Origin: Parapedobacter flavus
Lineage (GTDB): Bacteria > Bacteroidota > Bacteroidia > Sphingobacteriales > Sphingobacteriaceae
NCBI RefSeq assembly: GCF_035818675.1
Contig: NZ_JAYKZZ010000007.1
Location: forward strand, 1 to 64,000
Length of the DNA: 64,000 nt
Direction of reading: 5' to 3'
The position numbers were made by a program, and so were the translations under genes. Of the stretch, positions 6,972 to 15,281 are shown piece by piece. Within the stretch, counting starts at the first letter, position 1. Each line of letters begins with the position of its first letter. Under the pieces are notes generated by a model that was given only the letters and a program-made list of their open reading frames with translations, did no database searches and was not told where the DNA came from.

Positions 6972-9900
6972 TCACCACCGCCCGATTTCCAGTATACCGC
7001 ACACCCGGCTGCCTCCAGCTTCAGTGCATACCCCCGCGTCCCTAATAACGCAGGCGCATCCGCAGGAGCATCTTCCAGCACTACCCATGTCGGAAGGTGC
7101 TGAACCGCTTGCCAGTCGATGTTGGCACCAGGGGATACGATCAGCACATCATACCTTGCAAATGCAGGCATGTCGGCAACAAACCGGAGCGCATAACGGT
7201 TTACCGTAAATGTATGTTGCGCGGCAGCTACCCGCTCCGCATCACGGTCCCAGCCCGTTACCTGCCGCAGGGCACTGTCATACACCAACAGGAAATCCAA
7301 TACGCCATAGCCACAGCCCAGGTGTAAGAACGTGCCCTTGAGCGGCAACAACCGCAACAACCGGTGGTAGCTGTCTTTGCACTGGTGGAAAACGGCCTTC
7401 ACCTCCCGTTGGATGGCTTTCGGCTTGTACACGTAGTTGAGCAGAAGTTTTTTCCTGAAGTAGTCTGCCGACTCCCGCTCATTGCGCAGCGCCCGGAATT
7501 CCTGCCTGAAATACGCGGAAATCTTCTTGGTCCGCTCGGCATAGCCGGTACCGAAGGCGGTATCGCTGGGTTTGATCCGCGGCAGGAACTGCATCGTAAT
7601 CGGCCCCGGCTTGAGCATGTTGTCGTTCTTCGGCAGTGAATGGGCGTTGCCGTGGATCAGTACGGGTTGGATGTCGACCTGCAACTGCTCGGCCAGGTAG
7701 AACGCACCCTTGTGGAAACGCTGGATGGCCGTGGTGCGCGACCGTGTGCCTTCGGGGAATACGATGACCGAATAGCCCTGGTCGATTTTCGTGCGCAGCT
7801 TCTCGATGTCTTCGGGCTGGTTCCCCGATGCGGGATGGGCACCCACCATGCGCATGGCACGGCCGAAGAAAGGGGAGTTCAGCTGGCGGTCGTTCATCAT
7901 GAACACCTGCCTGGAATGCAACAGGCCCATGGTGGGCGTATCCAGGATGGAAGTGTGGTTGGCAATGATGATGGCGGGCGACCGGTGCGTGGCGTCGTCG
8001 CGGCCGATGACTTCCATACGGATGCCGGGCGTGCGGTACATCAGGTTGTGGAAAAACAGCTGCAGCACCCGGTGGAACGCCCTGAATTTTTTCTTCTTGC
8101 TGAGGGGAACAATGGGGATGAGCAGGCGCCCCAAGATGCTGACAGCCATGCCGCCCAGAAAGAAATAACCGAAGGTAAAACACGTGAGGACGAAGTTGAC
8201 CAGCCGCCATGGGGTGTTGCCATTGGCTTGCGGCCCGCTGATGAACAAGCGGAAAAGATAGGGCTGTATGGAAAACGACATGAGCACCACCACCAACAGC
8301 CCGATCAGGGGGATGATGGAGATGGAACGGATAGCGGGGTGCTTGGCGAAGACCAGGATGCCAAAACAGAGGATGGTGGCCAGGGCCGACATGACGACAC
8401 CCGATTTGTAGGCGGGCATGTCCGCGCGTCCGTAGGTGTATTGTTCGAGCAGGCCCTTGGTGACAAAGATGGAATAGTCGACCCCCAGTCCGAAGATCAG
8501 CGTGGTGATGATGATGTTGAAGGCATTGAAGTCGACTCCCAGCAGCCCCATGAGGCCGAGCGTAACCAGCCACCCGAGGAAAATGGGAATGTTGGTAACC
8601 AGCGTGAGCTCCAGGCTACCGAAAAAGAGGAAGGTAACCACGAATACGGCGATGGAGGCAATGAAAAAGAGGGTGTTGAAGTCCGCCTCGAGGTTGCCCA
8701 ACAGCGTTTCCTGCACGTGTTTGCGGTCGATCGCCAGGATGCCGCGCTGTTCGTCGGTAAAGGACTGGGTGAGCTGCGGCGCCCGCTCATCGGTCACCTT
8801 CACCACGGTGGTCACCGTGGTGAGTTGTGGCCCGTGGCTCATGAATTCGGCCAGAAAGAGGGTGTCGAGCAGCTGCCGGTCGGCTTCGTCCAGCGGTTCG
8901 AACGGCCGTTCCAGGGTTTCGAAAAAGGGCTGGAACAGGTTGTCGTTGAAGCCCGCACGGGCACCTTCGCTCAGGAGCTGCTGCCGGAGGTGCGCTTTTT
9001 TGCCGGGCGACCAGAACCGGTTCCACCGCTCGATCTTTTCCTGTTGCTGGTCCGGGGCGGCGGCCATGCCGCCGACCGACTGGAAGCCGAGGATAGCGCC
9101 GTCGTCTTCGAGCTGCTCCAGTTGCCGGAAGAGATCTGCATTGCGTGCCAGGACCTCTTCCGGGGTGCTGCCGTAGGCCACCAGGTAAATCGACTTGGCC
9201 GCATACTGCGTCAGCGAGTCGAGCCGTTGCTCTGCCCGCTTGAGGGATTCGGGCTGGTAGTTCAACGCCGCCAGATCGTCGTTGAAGCCCACCCGCTGGA
9301 AGGTGAACAGGCTCACGAGCGTGAGCAACGCGCCGATACCGAGTATCCACTTGTTGCGACTGAAGTCGTACTGTGCGATGGCATCGATGAAGGTGTTCTG
9401 CCGGAGCGTAACCTCGTGCCGCGGCGAATATACCTGCGGGATGAATACCAGCGAGAAAAGTGCGGCCCCCAGCACGCTCACGGCGGCGAAGATGCCAAGA
9501 TCTTTCAGCACGTCGGAGTGGAGGAACAGCAGGCACAGGAAATCGACGGCCGTAAAGATGGCACACATCAGCAACGGTTTGGTGGTGCTTTCAAACAGCC
9601 GCTTCACGTCGCCGGTACCGCGGTAGTGGGTGAGGATGTGCAGGGAATAGTCGAGCGTAAGGCCGAGTAGTACCGAGCCGATGCCGATGGAGATGGCCGA
9701 TATGGTGCCTTTGAGCCAATAGAGCACTACCATACCCAGCAGGCTGCCGAAGGCGGCGGGAAGGATGATGATGAGCGGGATGGTGGCCCGCCGATAGAAA
9801 TAGATGAATAGCGCGACCAGGGCAATGAGGGCGATGGACAGCGTATTGCGGATATCTTGTTTGATCTGCTGGGCATTGGCCACCGCCATGGCGGTGGCAC

Positions 9901-10681
9901 CGAAGTATTCGGCGGTGGCACGGCCTGCGAACGTGGTGTTCAGCCGGGCGATGGTCTCGTCGAGGATGCGGATAAACTCGGTGTTCCGGGCCGTTTCGCT
10001 GGCGCCGGCGGTGGTGGTGATGAAGGCGAGTAGGTGGTTGCCGCCGTCGGCGATGAGGTAACCATCGTCGAGCGCAATGCCTTCGCCCGATTGCAGGCGC
10101 TGCAACTTGCGGAGCCCCAGGAAGGTGAGTCCCAGCGGGTCTCGCCGGAGCATGGGGGCGGTAACGAAGCTTTGCGGGGCGGTGATGGCTTGGTAGGTGC
10201 GGTCCACGATGGCCGCTACCGAGTCGGGCCGTAGCAGCGAATCGATGCGCTGGTAGTCGCTTTCATCGAGGAAGAGCGGCAGGTTGTTAGCCACCACGGC
10301 CATAAGGTCGGTGAGCTGGTCGTCTTCGAGCCGCACCTGCAGCCGCTCGATGTAGGGAGCGGCGGCGTGCCCGATGGCCGTGGCAAAGCTATCGGCATAG
10401 GCCTTCAATGCCGCAATATCGCCCGTATCGGACGCAGCGATGTTGATCACGGTTTTATCGGCAAAATTGGCCGACCGCAGTACGGCACTGATGGTTGCAC
10501 TGCCCTCGCTGGTGGGGATGAGCTTCGTGATGTCTTCTTCAAACCGGATGCGGCTGGCCCAGTAGGCCAATAGCACAAACAGCAACGGTACGGTGATATG
10601 GAACACGGTGCGGTGCTCCTTTAGGTAGCGGTATATAGAATAAAAAAACGAAGCCAACGTGCGTATCTTGTATTTTGGCAA
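6968..10681 (-). CDS. MMPL exporter-PlsC acyltransferase-methyltransferase fusion
   Basis: A 1237-residue three-part protein. Residues about 1-840 form an RND/MMPL-type exporter with about 12 membrane helices in two repeats, each following a large periplasmic loop. Residues about 880-1080 form a PlsC-type acyltransferase with the HTSILD (HX4D) and FPEGTRS motifs. Residues about 1110-1237 form a small Rossmann methyltransferase with the SAM motif HLGCGYGVLDFL. It probably moves and modifies an acyl or aryl-polyene-type lipid at the inner membrane. It heads a same-strand group with a GT2, a small secreted protein and a dehydratase. The start is uncertain: the codon at 10681 is TTG and overlaps a TACCTTTG promoter-like box, so a TTG at 10657 is an alternative. 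Confidence 0.85.
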   Translation of the reverse strand: MPKYKIRTLASFFYSIYRYLKEHRTVFHITVPLLFVLLAYWASRIRFEEDITKLIPTSEGSATISAVLRSANFADKTVINIAASDTGDIAALKAYADSFATAIGHAAAPYIERLQVRLEDDQLTDLMAVVANNLPLFLDESDYQRIDSLLRPDSVAAIVDRTYQAITAPQSFVTAPMLRRDPLGLTFLGLRKLQRLQSGEGIALDDGYLIADGGNHLLAFITTTAGASETARNTEFIRILDETIARLNTTFAGRATAEYFGATAMAVANAQQIKQDIRNTLSIALIALVALFIYFYRRATIPLIIILPAAFGSLLGMVVLYWLKGTISAISIGIGSVLLGLTLDYSLHILTHYRGTGDVKRLFESTTKPLLMCAIFTAVDFLCLLFLHSDVLKDLGIFAAVSVLGAALFSLVFIPQVYSPRHEVTLRQNTFIDAIAQYDFSRNKWILGIGALLTLVSLFTFQRVGFNDDLAALNYQPESLKRAEQRLDSLTQYAAKSIYLVAYGSTPEEVLARNADLFRQLEQLEDDGAILGFQSVGGMAAAPDQQQEKIERWNRFWSPGKKAHLRQQLLSEGARAGFNDNLFQPFFETLERPFEPLDEADRQLLDTLFLAEFMSHGPQLTTVTTVVKVTDERAPQLTQSFTDEQRGILAIDRKHVQETLLGNLEADFNTLFFIASIAVFVVTFLFFGSLELTLVTNIPIFLGWLVTLGLMGLLGVDFNAFNIIITTLIFGLGVDYSIFVTKGLLEQYTYGRADMPAYKSGVVMSALATILCFGILVFAKHPAIRSISIIPLIGLLVVVLMSFSIQPYLFRLFISGPQANGNTPWRLVNFVLTCFTFGYFFLGGMAVSILGRLLIPIVPLSKKKKFRAFHRVLQLFFHNLMYRTPGIRMEVIGRDDATHRSPAIIIANHTSILDTPTMGLLHSRQVFMMNDRQLNSPFFGRAMRMVGAHPASGNQPEDIEKLRTKIDQGYSVIVFPEGTRSRTTAIQRFHKGAFYLAEQLQVDIQPVLIHGNAHSLPKNDNMLKPGPITMQFLPRIKPSDTAFGTGYAERTKKISAYFRQEFRALRNERESADYFRKKLLLNYVYKPKAIQREVKAVFHQCKDSYHRLLRLLPLKGTFLHLGCGYGVLDFLLVYDSALRQVTGWDRDAERVAAAQHTFTVNRYALRFVADMPAFARYDVLIVSPGANIDWQAVQHLPTWVVLEDAPADAPALLGTRGYALKLEAAGCAVYWKSGGGE

Positions 10682-10710
10682 AGGTAGCAGATTTCCGGCA
10701 ACCGCACGCG

Positions 10711-10750
10711 CTCACATGCTCACAACTTCACAACCTCACAACCTCACAAC
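10711..10750 (-). repeat. TTGTGA octamer repeats after the GT2 stop codon
   Basis: Read on the minus strand, the GT2 gene ends in TTG TGA and the following bases repeat GGTTGTGA about four times before drifting to GCATGTGA. The same TGTGA-rich repeat follows two other genes in this window (the 6-phosphogluconolactonase-like gene and mnhG). It sits in the 30-60 bp gap before the MMPL gene, so any effect would be on the intercistronic RNA. Function unknown. Confidence 0.8.
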
Positions 10751-11910
10751 CTGCGCCACGTCAGCAGAAAATAACTCCCCGTTCCCAATACGGCCGCACT
10801 GGCCGTAGCGAGCACCAAACTTCCCAATACATACTCCTGGAGATGCTGCTGGATGAACGGCCGGTAGGTGTCGATATCCTGCCAATGGAACCCATCAACG
10901 GCGGGCGTACCGAGCAGGGCGATGCCGATTTGCAGGCATGCATAGATGATGAATGGGATGAGCGGCGGAAGGCTCACGTTGGAAAACGCAAACGCGATGA
11001 GCTTGTTGAGCCTTAGCACTACGGCCAGGAACAACACGAGCACTGTGTGGAACCCCCAGAAGGGCGACAACCCCACCCATACGCCGAGCGCGACAGACGA
11101 GGCCTTCTTAAGGGGCGAATCGGCACTATGCAGCAGGTCTTCCAGAAAAAAACGGCGGAACCCTTTCTCGCGGAAGGTGCGCAGGTAGTTGCGTGGCCGG
11201 ATGTAAAACAGGGTCACCAGCACCAGCCACGTGTTGAGGATGCTGATGCGGGTAAAATCGCGGAAGGGCCGGAAGTGGGATACCCGTTCGGCAGGATCAT
11301 ACAACACCCGGATGGGCACATTGTGGACCGGGACGCCGCGCCAGGCGGCTTTGACGATGACCTCTACTTCAAACTCGAATTTGGTGGTATAGAAGCGGAT
11401 GCTCTGCAATTCCCTGAGCGGGTACAGCCGGAAGCCCGACTGCGTGTCGGACAGTGTGATGCCGGTTTCAAACCGGAACCAGAAGTTGGAAAACCGGTTG
11501 CCGAAGCTGCTCTTGCCGGGGATACCTTCGCGCTCCATGTTACGGTCGCCAATCAGCAGGGCCATGCCATCGGCTTCGATGGCGCGTACGAATATGGGGA
11601 TGTCGTCGGGGAAATGCTGGCCGTCCGAGTCAATGGTAACGGCGTAGTCGAAACCGCGGGCGATCGCCTCACGGAAGCCGCTGCGCAGGGCGTTGCCTTT
11701 CCCTTTGTTGTGTGGCAGGTGGACGATGTGGATGCCGGGATATCCCGTAAGGATCGTTGCGGTGGTATCGGTAGACCCGTCGTTAACGACGATGATTTGC
11801 GTGGTGTGCCGAAGGACGCCGTCAATCACCCGCGCCAGCGTTTTCGCGTTGTTGTAGGTGGGAATGATGACACAACCGTTGATGGAAGTGAGTGCCTCGT
11901 TACTGGTCAT
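10744..11910 (-). CDS. GT2 glycosyltransferase with C-terminal DUF2062
   Basis: A 388-residue protein. Residues about 10-230 are a family 2 glycosyltransferase of dolichyl-phosphate-mannose-synthase type, with CVIIPTYNN, IIVVNDGSTD and the metal-binding VTIDSDGQH. Residues about 265-388 are a DUF2062 membrane domain with several helices and the PLKKASSVALGVWVGLSPFWG motif. This pairing is common in Bacteroidota lipid clusters related to flexirubin and aryl polyene synthesis, where it is thought to glycosylate a lipid at the inner membrane. It lies between the MMPL fusion and the small secreted protein on one strand, with the 13-bp upstream spacing of an operon. Confidence 0.88.
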   Translation of the reverse strand: MTSNEALTSINGCVIIPTYNNAKTLARVIDGVLRHTTQIIVVNDGSTDTTATILTGYPGIHIVHLPHNKGKGNALRSGFREAIARGFDYAVTIDSDGQHFPDDIPIFVRAIEADGMALLIGDRNMEREGIPGKSSFGNRFSNFWFRFETGITLSDTQSGFRLYPLRELQSIRFYTTKFEFEVEVIVKAAWRGVPVHNVPIRVLYDPAERVSHFRPFRDFTRISILNTWLVLVTLFYIRPRNYLRTFREKGFRRFFLEDLLHSADSPLKKASSVALGVWVGLSPFWGFHTVLVLFLAVVLRLNKLIAFAFSNVSLPPLIPFIIYACLQIGIALLGTPAVDGFHWQDIDTYRPFIQQHLQEYVLGSLVLATASAAVLGTGSYFLLTWRRL

Positions 11911-11923
11911 TCAGGTTCATTGT

Positions 11924-12391
11924 TCAGTCGGTTGAAAACGAATCGAAATAGCCATTTATCATGGCTTTCAAGCCGGCATCGTCCACCGAAGGCAGTGCCT
12001 GCTCGATGAATTGGCGGTCGGATTCAATGTTGCTGTTGTATTTCAGGAACTTGGGCAGGTGTTCCTGTACACTGAGCCGGATGAGCCGGATCTCGGCGTT
12101 CTCCGGTGCATCGGCAACAGCCTGCTCGATCCAGGGCACCGCCTCTTTCACTTTCGGCCCCCGTGCGGTGAGCTTCTCGTATCGGGCCAGCAGCATGAGT
12201 CCGGCCCCTTTGTACGCCACCAGCACCGGTTGGTCATCTTTTGTCACCTCGGCCAATGGCTCGTAAAACGCCTGGGCCTTTTCTTCCGATTGGGTCGCAT
12301 CGCGGTAAAGCAGTCGCAGCGTATCGAGGTCTTGTGCAGAAACCACAACAGCGTAAGTAACCAGTACAAGGAGCGCAAATAGCTTCTTCAT
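11924..12391 (-). CDS. small secreted protein of the lipid operon, unknown function
   Basis: A 155-residue protein with a clear signal peptide (MKKLFALLVLVTYAVVVSAQ). The mature part is helical and has TPR-like spacing of Ala, Leu and Tyr, but no clean TPR consensus. It is 3 bp from the dehydratase gene and 13 bp from the GT2 gene, so it belongs to the same transcript. Similar small secreted proteins occur in aryl-polyene-like clusters, but I cannot name a biochemical role. Confidence 0.65.
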   Translation of the reverse strand: MKKLFALLVLVTYAVVVSAQDLDTLRLLYRDATQSEEKAQAFYEPLAEVTKDDQPVLVAYKGAGLMLLARYEKLTARGPKVKEAVPWIEQAVADAPENAEIRLIRLSVQEHLPKFLKYNSNIESDRQFIEQALPSVDDAGLKAMINGYFDSFSTD

Positions 12392-12394
12392 AGC

Positions 12395-12763
12395 CTAAAT
12401 TTTTTGGAAAACACCGCTGAACTTCAAGGCAGTGGTGTCTTCAAACGATGTGGTGCTCTTCACGGTGAGCTGCCCATCTTCTTCTTCAACATCCAATTCG
12501 ACCTGAATGTTTGGATGTTCCTGCGGATTGATGATGGCCATGAACTTGACGTTCCGGGCCTTTTTCAGCATCAGCGGGGCTGCCGCCCACTTTTCGGCCA
12601 GTTCCTTGATGATTTGCATCATGCACACACCGGGCGTAACCGGGTTGCCGGGGAAATGGCCCTGGAACACCGCATGGCTGCCATTGAGGGAAATCGATGC
12701 CGATACCTTGGATCCGTCTGCGGTGAATGCGTCGAGCGCGTAAAAATCGTGTAACAGCGACAT
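12395..12763 (-). CDS. hotdog-fold 3-hydroxyacyl-ACP dehydratase-like protein
   Basis: A 122-residue single-hotdog protein of the FabZ/ApeI type. The signature is FQGHFPGNPVTPGVCMMQII, with the catalytic His in GHFPG and the following long helix; FabZ proteins have the same H-F-P-G-x-P-x-x-P-G core. It would dehydrate a 3-hydroxyacyl thioester in lipid or polyene synthesis. I chose the ATG at 12763: the codon at 12772 is TTG and lies inside a TACTTTTG box (12770-12777, minus strand) that looks like the operon's -7 element. No ketosynthase or acyl carrier protein gene is present here. Confidence 0.8.
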   Translation of the reverse strand: MSLLHDFYALDAFTADGSKVSASISLNGSHAVFQGHFPGNPVTPGVCMMQIIKELAEKWAAAPLMLKKARNVKFMAIINPQEHPNIQVELDVEEEDGQLTVKSTTSFEDTTALKFSGVFQKI

Positions 12764-12838
12764 AAAGAGCAAAAGTAAAAAAGAACGGGAATATAAACGG
12801 ATTTTTGTTAATATTGACCGATTTACGATAACACGCGT

Positions 12839-13960
12839 ATGAAACTGCTGACAATTTGCTCACTTTTAATGATATCCCCGCTGATGATCCTTGCCCAACA
12901 CATTCACTTACTTGCTGGTACGTACACCCAAAACGGTAAAAGCGAAGGTATCTATGTATATGATTTTGACCTTGAAACCGGCGAAGCGACGCAGGTGAGC
13001 AGTATGGCGGCCGAAAACCCGTCGTTTTTGGCGCTGAGTGCCAACGGTACGCATGTGTATGCCGTTAACGAGAACGGCGACGGGAAAGGGGCGGTGAGTG
13101 CGTATGCCTACGACGACGAGACCGGTACGCTGACGTTCCTGAACCGGCAGCTGACGCAGGGCGACCATCCGTGCCACCTGACGACCGATAGGGCGGGGAC
13201 CCATGTCATTGCGTCTAATTATTCGGGGGGTAGCATCAGCGTGTTCCCCATTGGCCCATCGGGCAGCTTGGGCGGCATGGTGCAGCAGATTCACCATGAG
13301 GGGAGCGGCCCCGACCTCAAGCGGCAGCTGGCTCCGCACGTACATTCTGCTTTTTTCAATCCAGACGAAACGCAGCTGTTTGTGCAGGACCTCGGCACGG
13401 ATAAGGTGAACATCTACGATTTCCGGCCGGAGGAAGCCAGCGAGCCGCTGATTGCCGCGGCGCCGCCTTTCATCGCCACCACGCCCGGCGGTGGCCCGCG
13501 CCACGTTACGTTCTCGGCCGATGGGCAATTCATCTACCTGGTGGAGGAGATGGCGGCCACGGTGGTGGTTTACCAGAAACAGGGCGACGATTGGGAAGCG
13601 ATCCAGGAGGAGCCGATAAACGAGGCTGGTTTTGCCGGTGCCGATGGTGCGGCAGACATCAAGCTATCGCCCGACGGCCAGTTCTTGTATGCGTCTAACC
13701 GCGGTGATGCCAATACGTTGGCGATTTACAGCGTAGACACCGCATCGGGGAAATTGACGAAGGTGGCCAACCAGTTGGTGCTGGGCCAGGGCCCACGCAA
13801 TTTTACGCTATCGCCCGATGGTGAGTACCTGCTGGTGGCGAATCAAAATACCGATGAGGTGGTGATTTTTGAACGGGATGGGACTACCGGGCTGCTTTCG
13901 GATACCGGTAAGCGGATAAAGGTGGGATCACCGGTTTGTTTGGTTTTTGTGAGTTTGTGA
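12839..13960 (+). CDS. lactonase family beta-propeller (6-phosphogluconolactonase-like)
   Basis: A 373-residue protein with a signal peptide (ends near MILAQ) and a seven-bladed propeller of the Pgl/YbhE lactonase family. Blade repeats such as NPSFLALSANGTHVYAVNE, GGGPRHVTFSADGQFIYLVEE and DIKLSPDGQFLYASNRG recur about every 50 residues. Family members hydrolyse 6-phosphogluconolactone or related lactones. The signal peptide puts this one in the periplasm, so the true substrate may be another lactone. It diverges from the lipid operon with a 75-bp gap and ends in TTG TGA within a repeat shared with mnhG. Confidence 0.8.
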   Translation: MKLLTICSLLMISPLMILAQHIHLLAGTYTQNGKSEGIYVYDFDLETGEATQVSSMAAENPSFLALSANGTHVYAVNENGDGKGAVSAYAYDDETGTLTFLNRQLTQGDHPCHLTTDRAGTHVIASNYSGGSISVFPIGPSGSLGGMVQQIHHEGSGPDLKRQLAPHVHSAFFNPDETQLFVQDLGTDKVNIYDFRPEEASEPLIAAAPPFIATTPGGGPRHVTFSADGQFIYLVEEMAATVVVYQKQGDDWEAIQEEPINEAGFAGADGAADIKLSPDGQFLYASNRGDANTLAIYSVDTASGKLTKVANQLVLGQGPRNFTLSPDGEYLLVANQNTDEVVIFERDGTTGLLSDTGKRIKVGSPVCLVFVSL

Positions 13961-14156
13961 GCATTTTATTGTGAGCAGGTTAGTTTTTTGTGAGCATTTT
14001 ATTGTGAGCAAGTGAGCATTTTATTGTGAGTTTGTGAGCATGTAATTACCCCTCACAGGTTCACAATCTCACAGTCTCACAAGTTCACAGTCTCACAAGT
14101 TCACAATCTCACAAGTTCACAATCTCACAGAGTCTCACAACCTCACAGATTCACAA
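13949..14156. repeat. TGTGA-type repeats between convergent genes
   Basis: The space between the lactonase-family gene and mnhG is built from one short word. The left half has seven TGTGAG copies on the plus strand. The right half has eight CTCACA plus six TTCACA copies, that is the same word on the minus strand with a period near 8-10 bp. Both genes' TGA stop codons lie within repeat copies. The two halves can pair into a long imperfect hairpin, which could serve as a bidirectional terminator. Confidence 0.85.
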
Positions 14157-14528
14157 AACCTCATCCTTCGTCTCCCCACCTTCAAGCTCATGCGTCTCTT
14201 CATCATACTTCCCAGCGAGATCATCTTGCACCGTCCCTTCCCATTGCCCCGTCTTAATTAAATACGCCGTACGCGCAATGAGATGAGCGGCCACCGGCGC
14301 CGTGAGCACCAGGAAAAAGATAATGGCCAGCGCCTTCGTGGTAACGGACACCTCGTCCGGAAAATAAAATGCAGCACTGAGCAGCAACAGTCCACCACCC
14401 AATGTAGCCGCCTTCACGGTAACGGACAACCGCAGGTAGAAATCGGGCATCCGTAAAATGCCAACTGCCGCGATGAGAATGGCCACTGCCCCGATGGTAC
14501 AAAGCAAGCCGATGAGGATATCGATCAT
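14151..14528 (-). CDS. mnhG: Na+/H+ antiporter subunit G
   Basis: A 125-residue MnhG/MrpG-type subunit with three membrane helices: the first around residues 5-25, the second in the LGGGLLLLSAAFYF stretch, and the third in ALAIIFFLVLTAPVAAHLIARTAY, the family's characteristic segment. A hydrophilic acidic tail of about 30 residues follows. It is the last gene of the complete seven-gene Mrp/Mnh operon and overlaps mnhF by 4 bp. The complex exchanges cytoplasmic Na+ for H+ and supports growth in salt and at alkaline pH. Confidence 0.9.
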   Translation of the reverse strand: MIDILIGLLCTIGAVAILIAAVGILRMPDFYLRLSVTVKAATLGGGLLLLSAAFYFPDEVSVTTKALAIIFFLVLTAPVAAHLIARTAYLIKTGQWEGTVQDDLAGKYDEETHELEGGETKDEVL

Positions 14529-14797
14529 TTACGCCCCCTTTTTTCAATGTAATAGGAAAATGCGATGGTGCCCAAAAAGGCGATGAGGGCCAGGATCATG
14601 GCCACATCGATCAGCGTGGACTTGCCGGTGCTGATGCTGTAAACGGTGATGACACTGATGCCGATGGTGATGAGTAGATCCAGCGCGATGACGCGGTCTA
14701 CGATGTCGGGACCTTTAAACAGCCGGATGAATACCAGCAGCAGCGATACCGCCAGTATCGGTAAAATCACATAATCGATGTAGGTGTCTAATGTCAT
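14525..14797 (-). CDS. mnhF: Na+/H+ antiporter subunit F
   Basis: A 90-residue subunit with three membrane helices and the signature RLFKGPDIVDRVIALDLL between helices 1 and 2, typical of MnhF/MrpF. It overlaps mnhE and mnhG by 4 bp on either side, the usual arrangement of Mrp operons. It is a small membrane component of the multi-subunit Na+/H+ antiporter. Confidence 0.92.
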   Translation of the reverse strand: MTLDTYIDYVILPILAVSLLLVFIRLFKGPDIVDRVIALDLLITIGISVITVYSISTGKSTLIDVAMILALIAFLGTIAFSYYIEKRGRK

Positions 14798-15270
14798 CGG
14801 ATAATCTCCAGTAATCGCCGCTCAACGCGTTCCTTAATCTGTTCGATAAAATCTTCCTTACTCTTCATGTACATCGCATGGATATAGATGGCCTTCCGGT
14901 CTTTACTCACGTCGATCACCAAGGTGCCGGGCGTTAGCGCGATCATGGTAGACAGCATGTTGATTTCGAAATCGCTCTTGGCTTCCATGGGGTACTTGAC
15001 GATGCCGGGCCGCATGAAGAACTTGGGTGTTACCACGTCGTACGCCACCTGGATGTTGGCTTTCACCATTTCGTAAAGGAAGTACAAGATAAACCCGATG
15101 ATTTTGGGTACCCGGTTGAAGTACCGCCGATCGCTTTCGTTGCGGTTCATGAGCCACAGCAGGAAGAAGCCGACGGCAAAACCGAACAGGAAATTCGAGT
15201 AATACAATACCCCTGTCAGAGCGACCCAGGTAAAGGCGAGTAACAGGTTCATCAAAAAATGTTTAACCAT
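14794..15270 (-). CDS. mnhE: Na+/H+ antiporter subunit E
   Basis: A 158-residue MnhE-type subunit. Two N-terminal helices (MVKHFLMNLLLAFTWVALTG and the GFAVGFFLLWLM segment) precede a cytoplasmic part with the family's ALTPGTLVIDVSKDRKAIYI motif. I start it at the ATG at 15270; the frame stays open upstream, but that part overlaps mnhD and has no family character. It lies 11 bp after mnhD and overlaps mnhF by 4 bp. Confidence 0.9.
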   Translation of the reverse strand: MVKHFLMNLLLAFTWVALTGVLYYSNFLFGFAVGFFLLWLMNRNESDRRYFNRVPKIIGFILYFLYEMVKANIQVAYDVVTPKFFMRPGIVKYPMEAKSDFEINMLSTMIALTPGTLVIDVSKDRKAIYIHAMYMKSKEDFIEQIKERVERRLLEIIR

Positions 15271-15281
15271 AGCTGTACCGT

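Noticed and set aside
7640..9670. 676-codon plus-strand open frame
   Set aside because: It lies wholly antisense to the MMPL region, whose motifs are clear. The translation is rich in Gly, Asp, Glu, His and Gln with no domain, as expected of the reverse frame of a GC-rich gene.
11047..12009. 320-codon plus-strand frame
   Set aside because: It is antisense to the GT2-DUF2062 gene. The GT2 motifs are unambiguous on the other strand.
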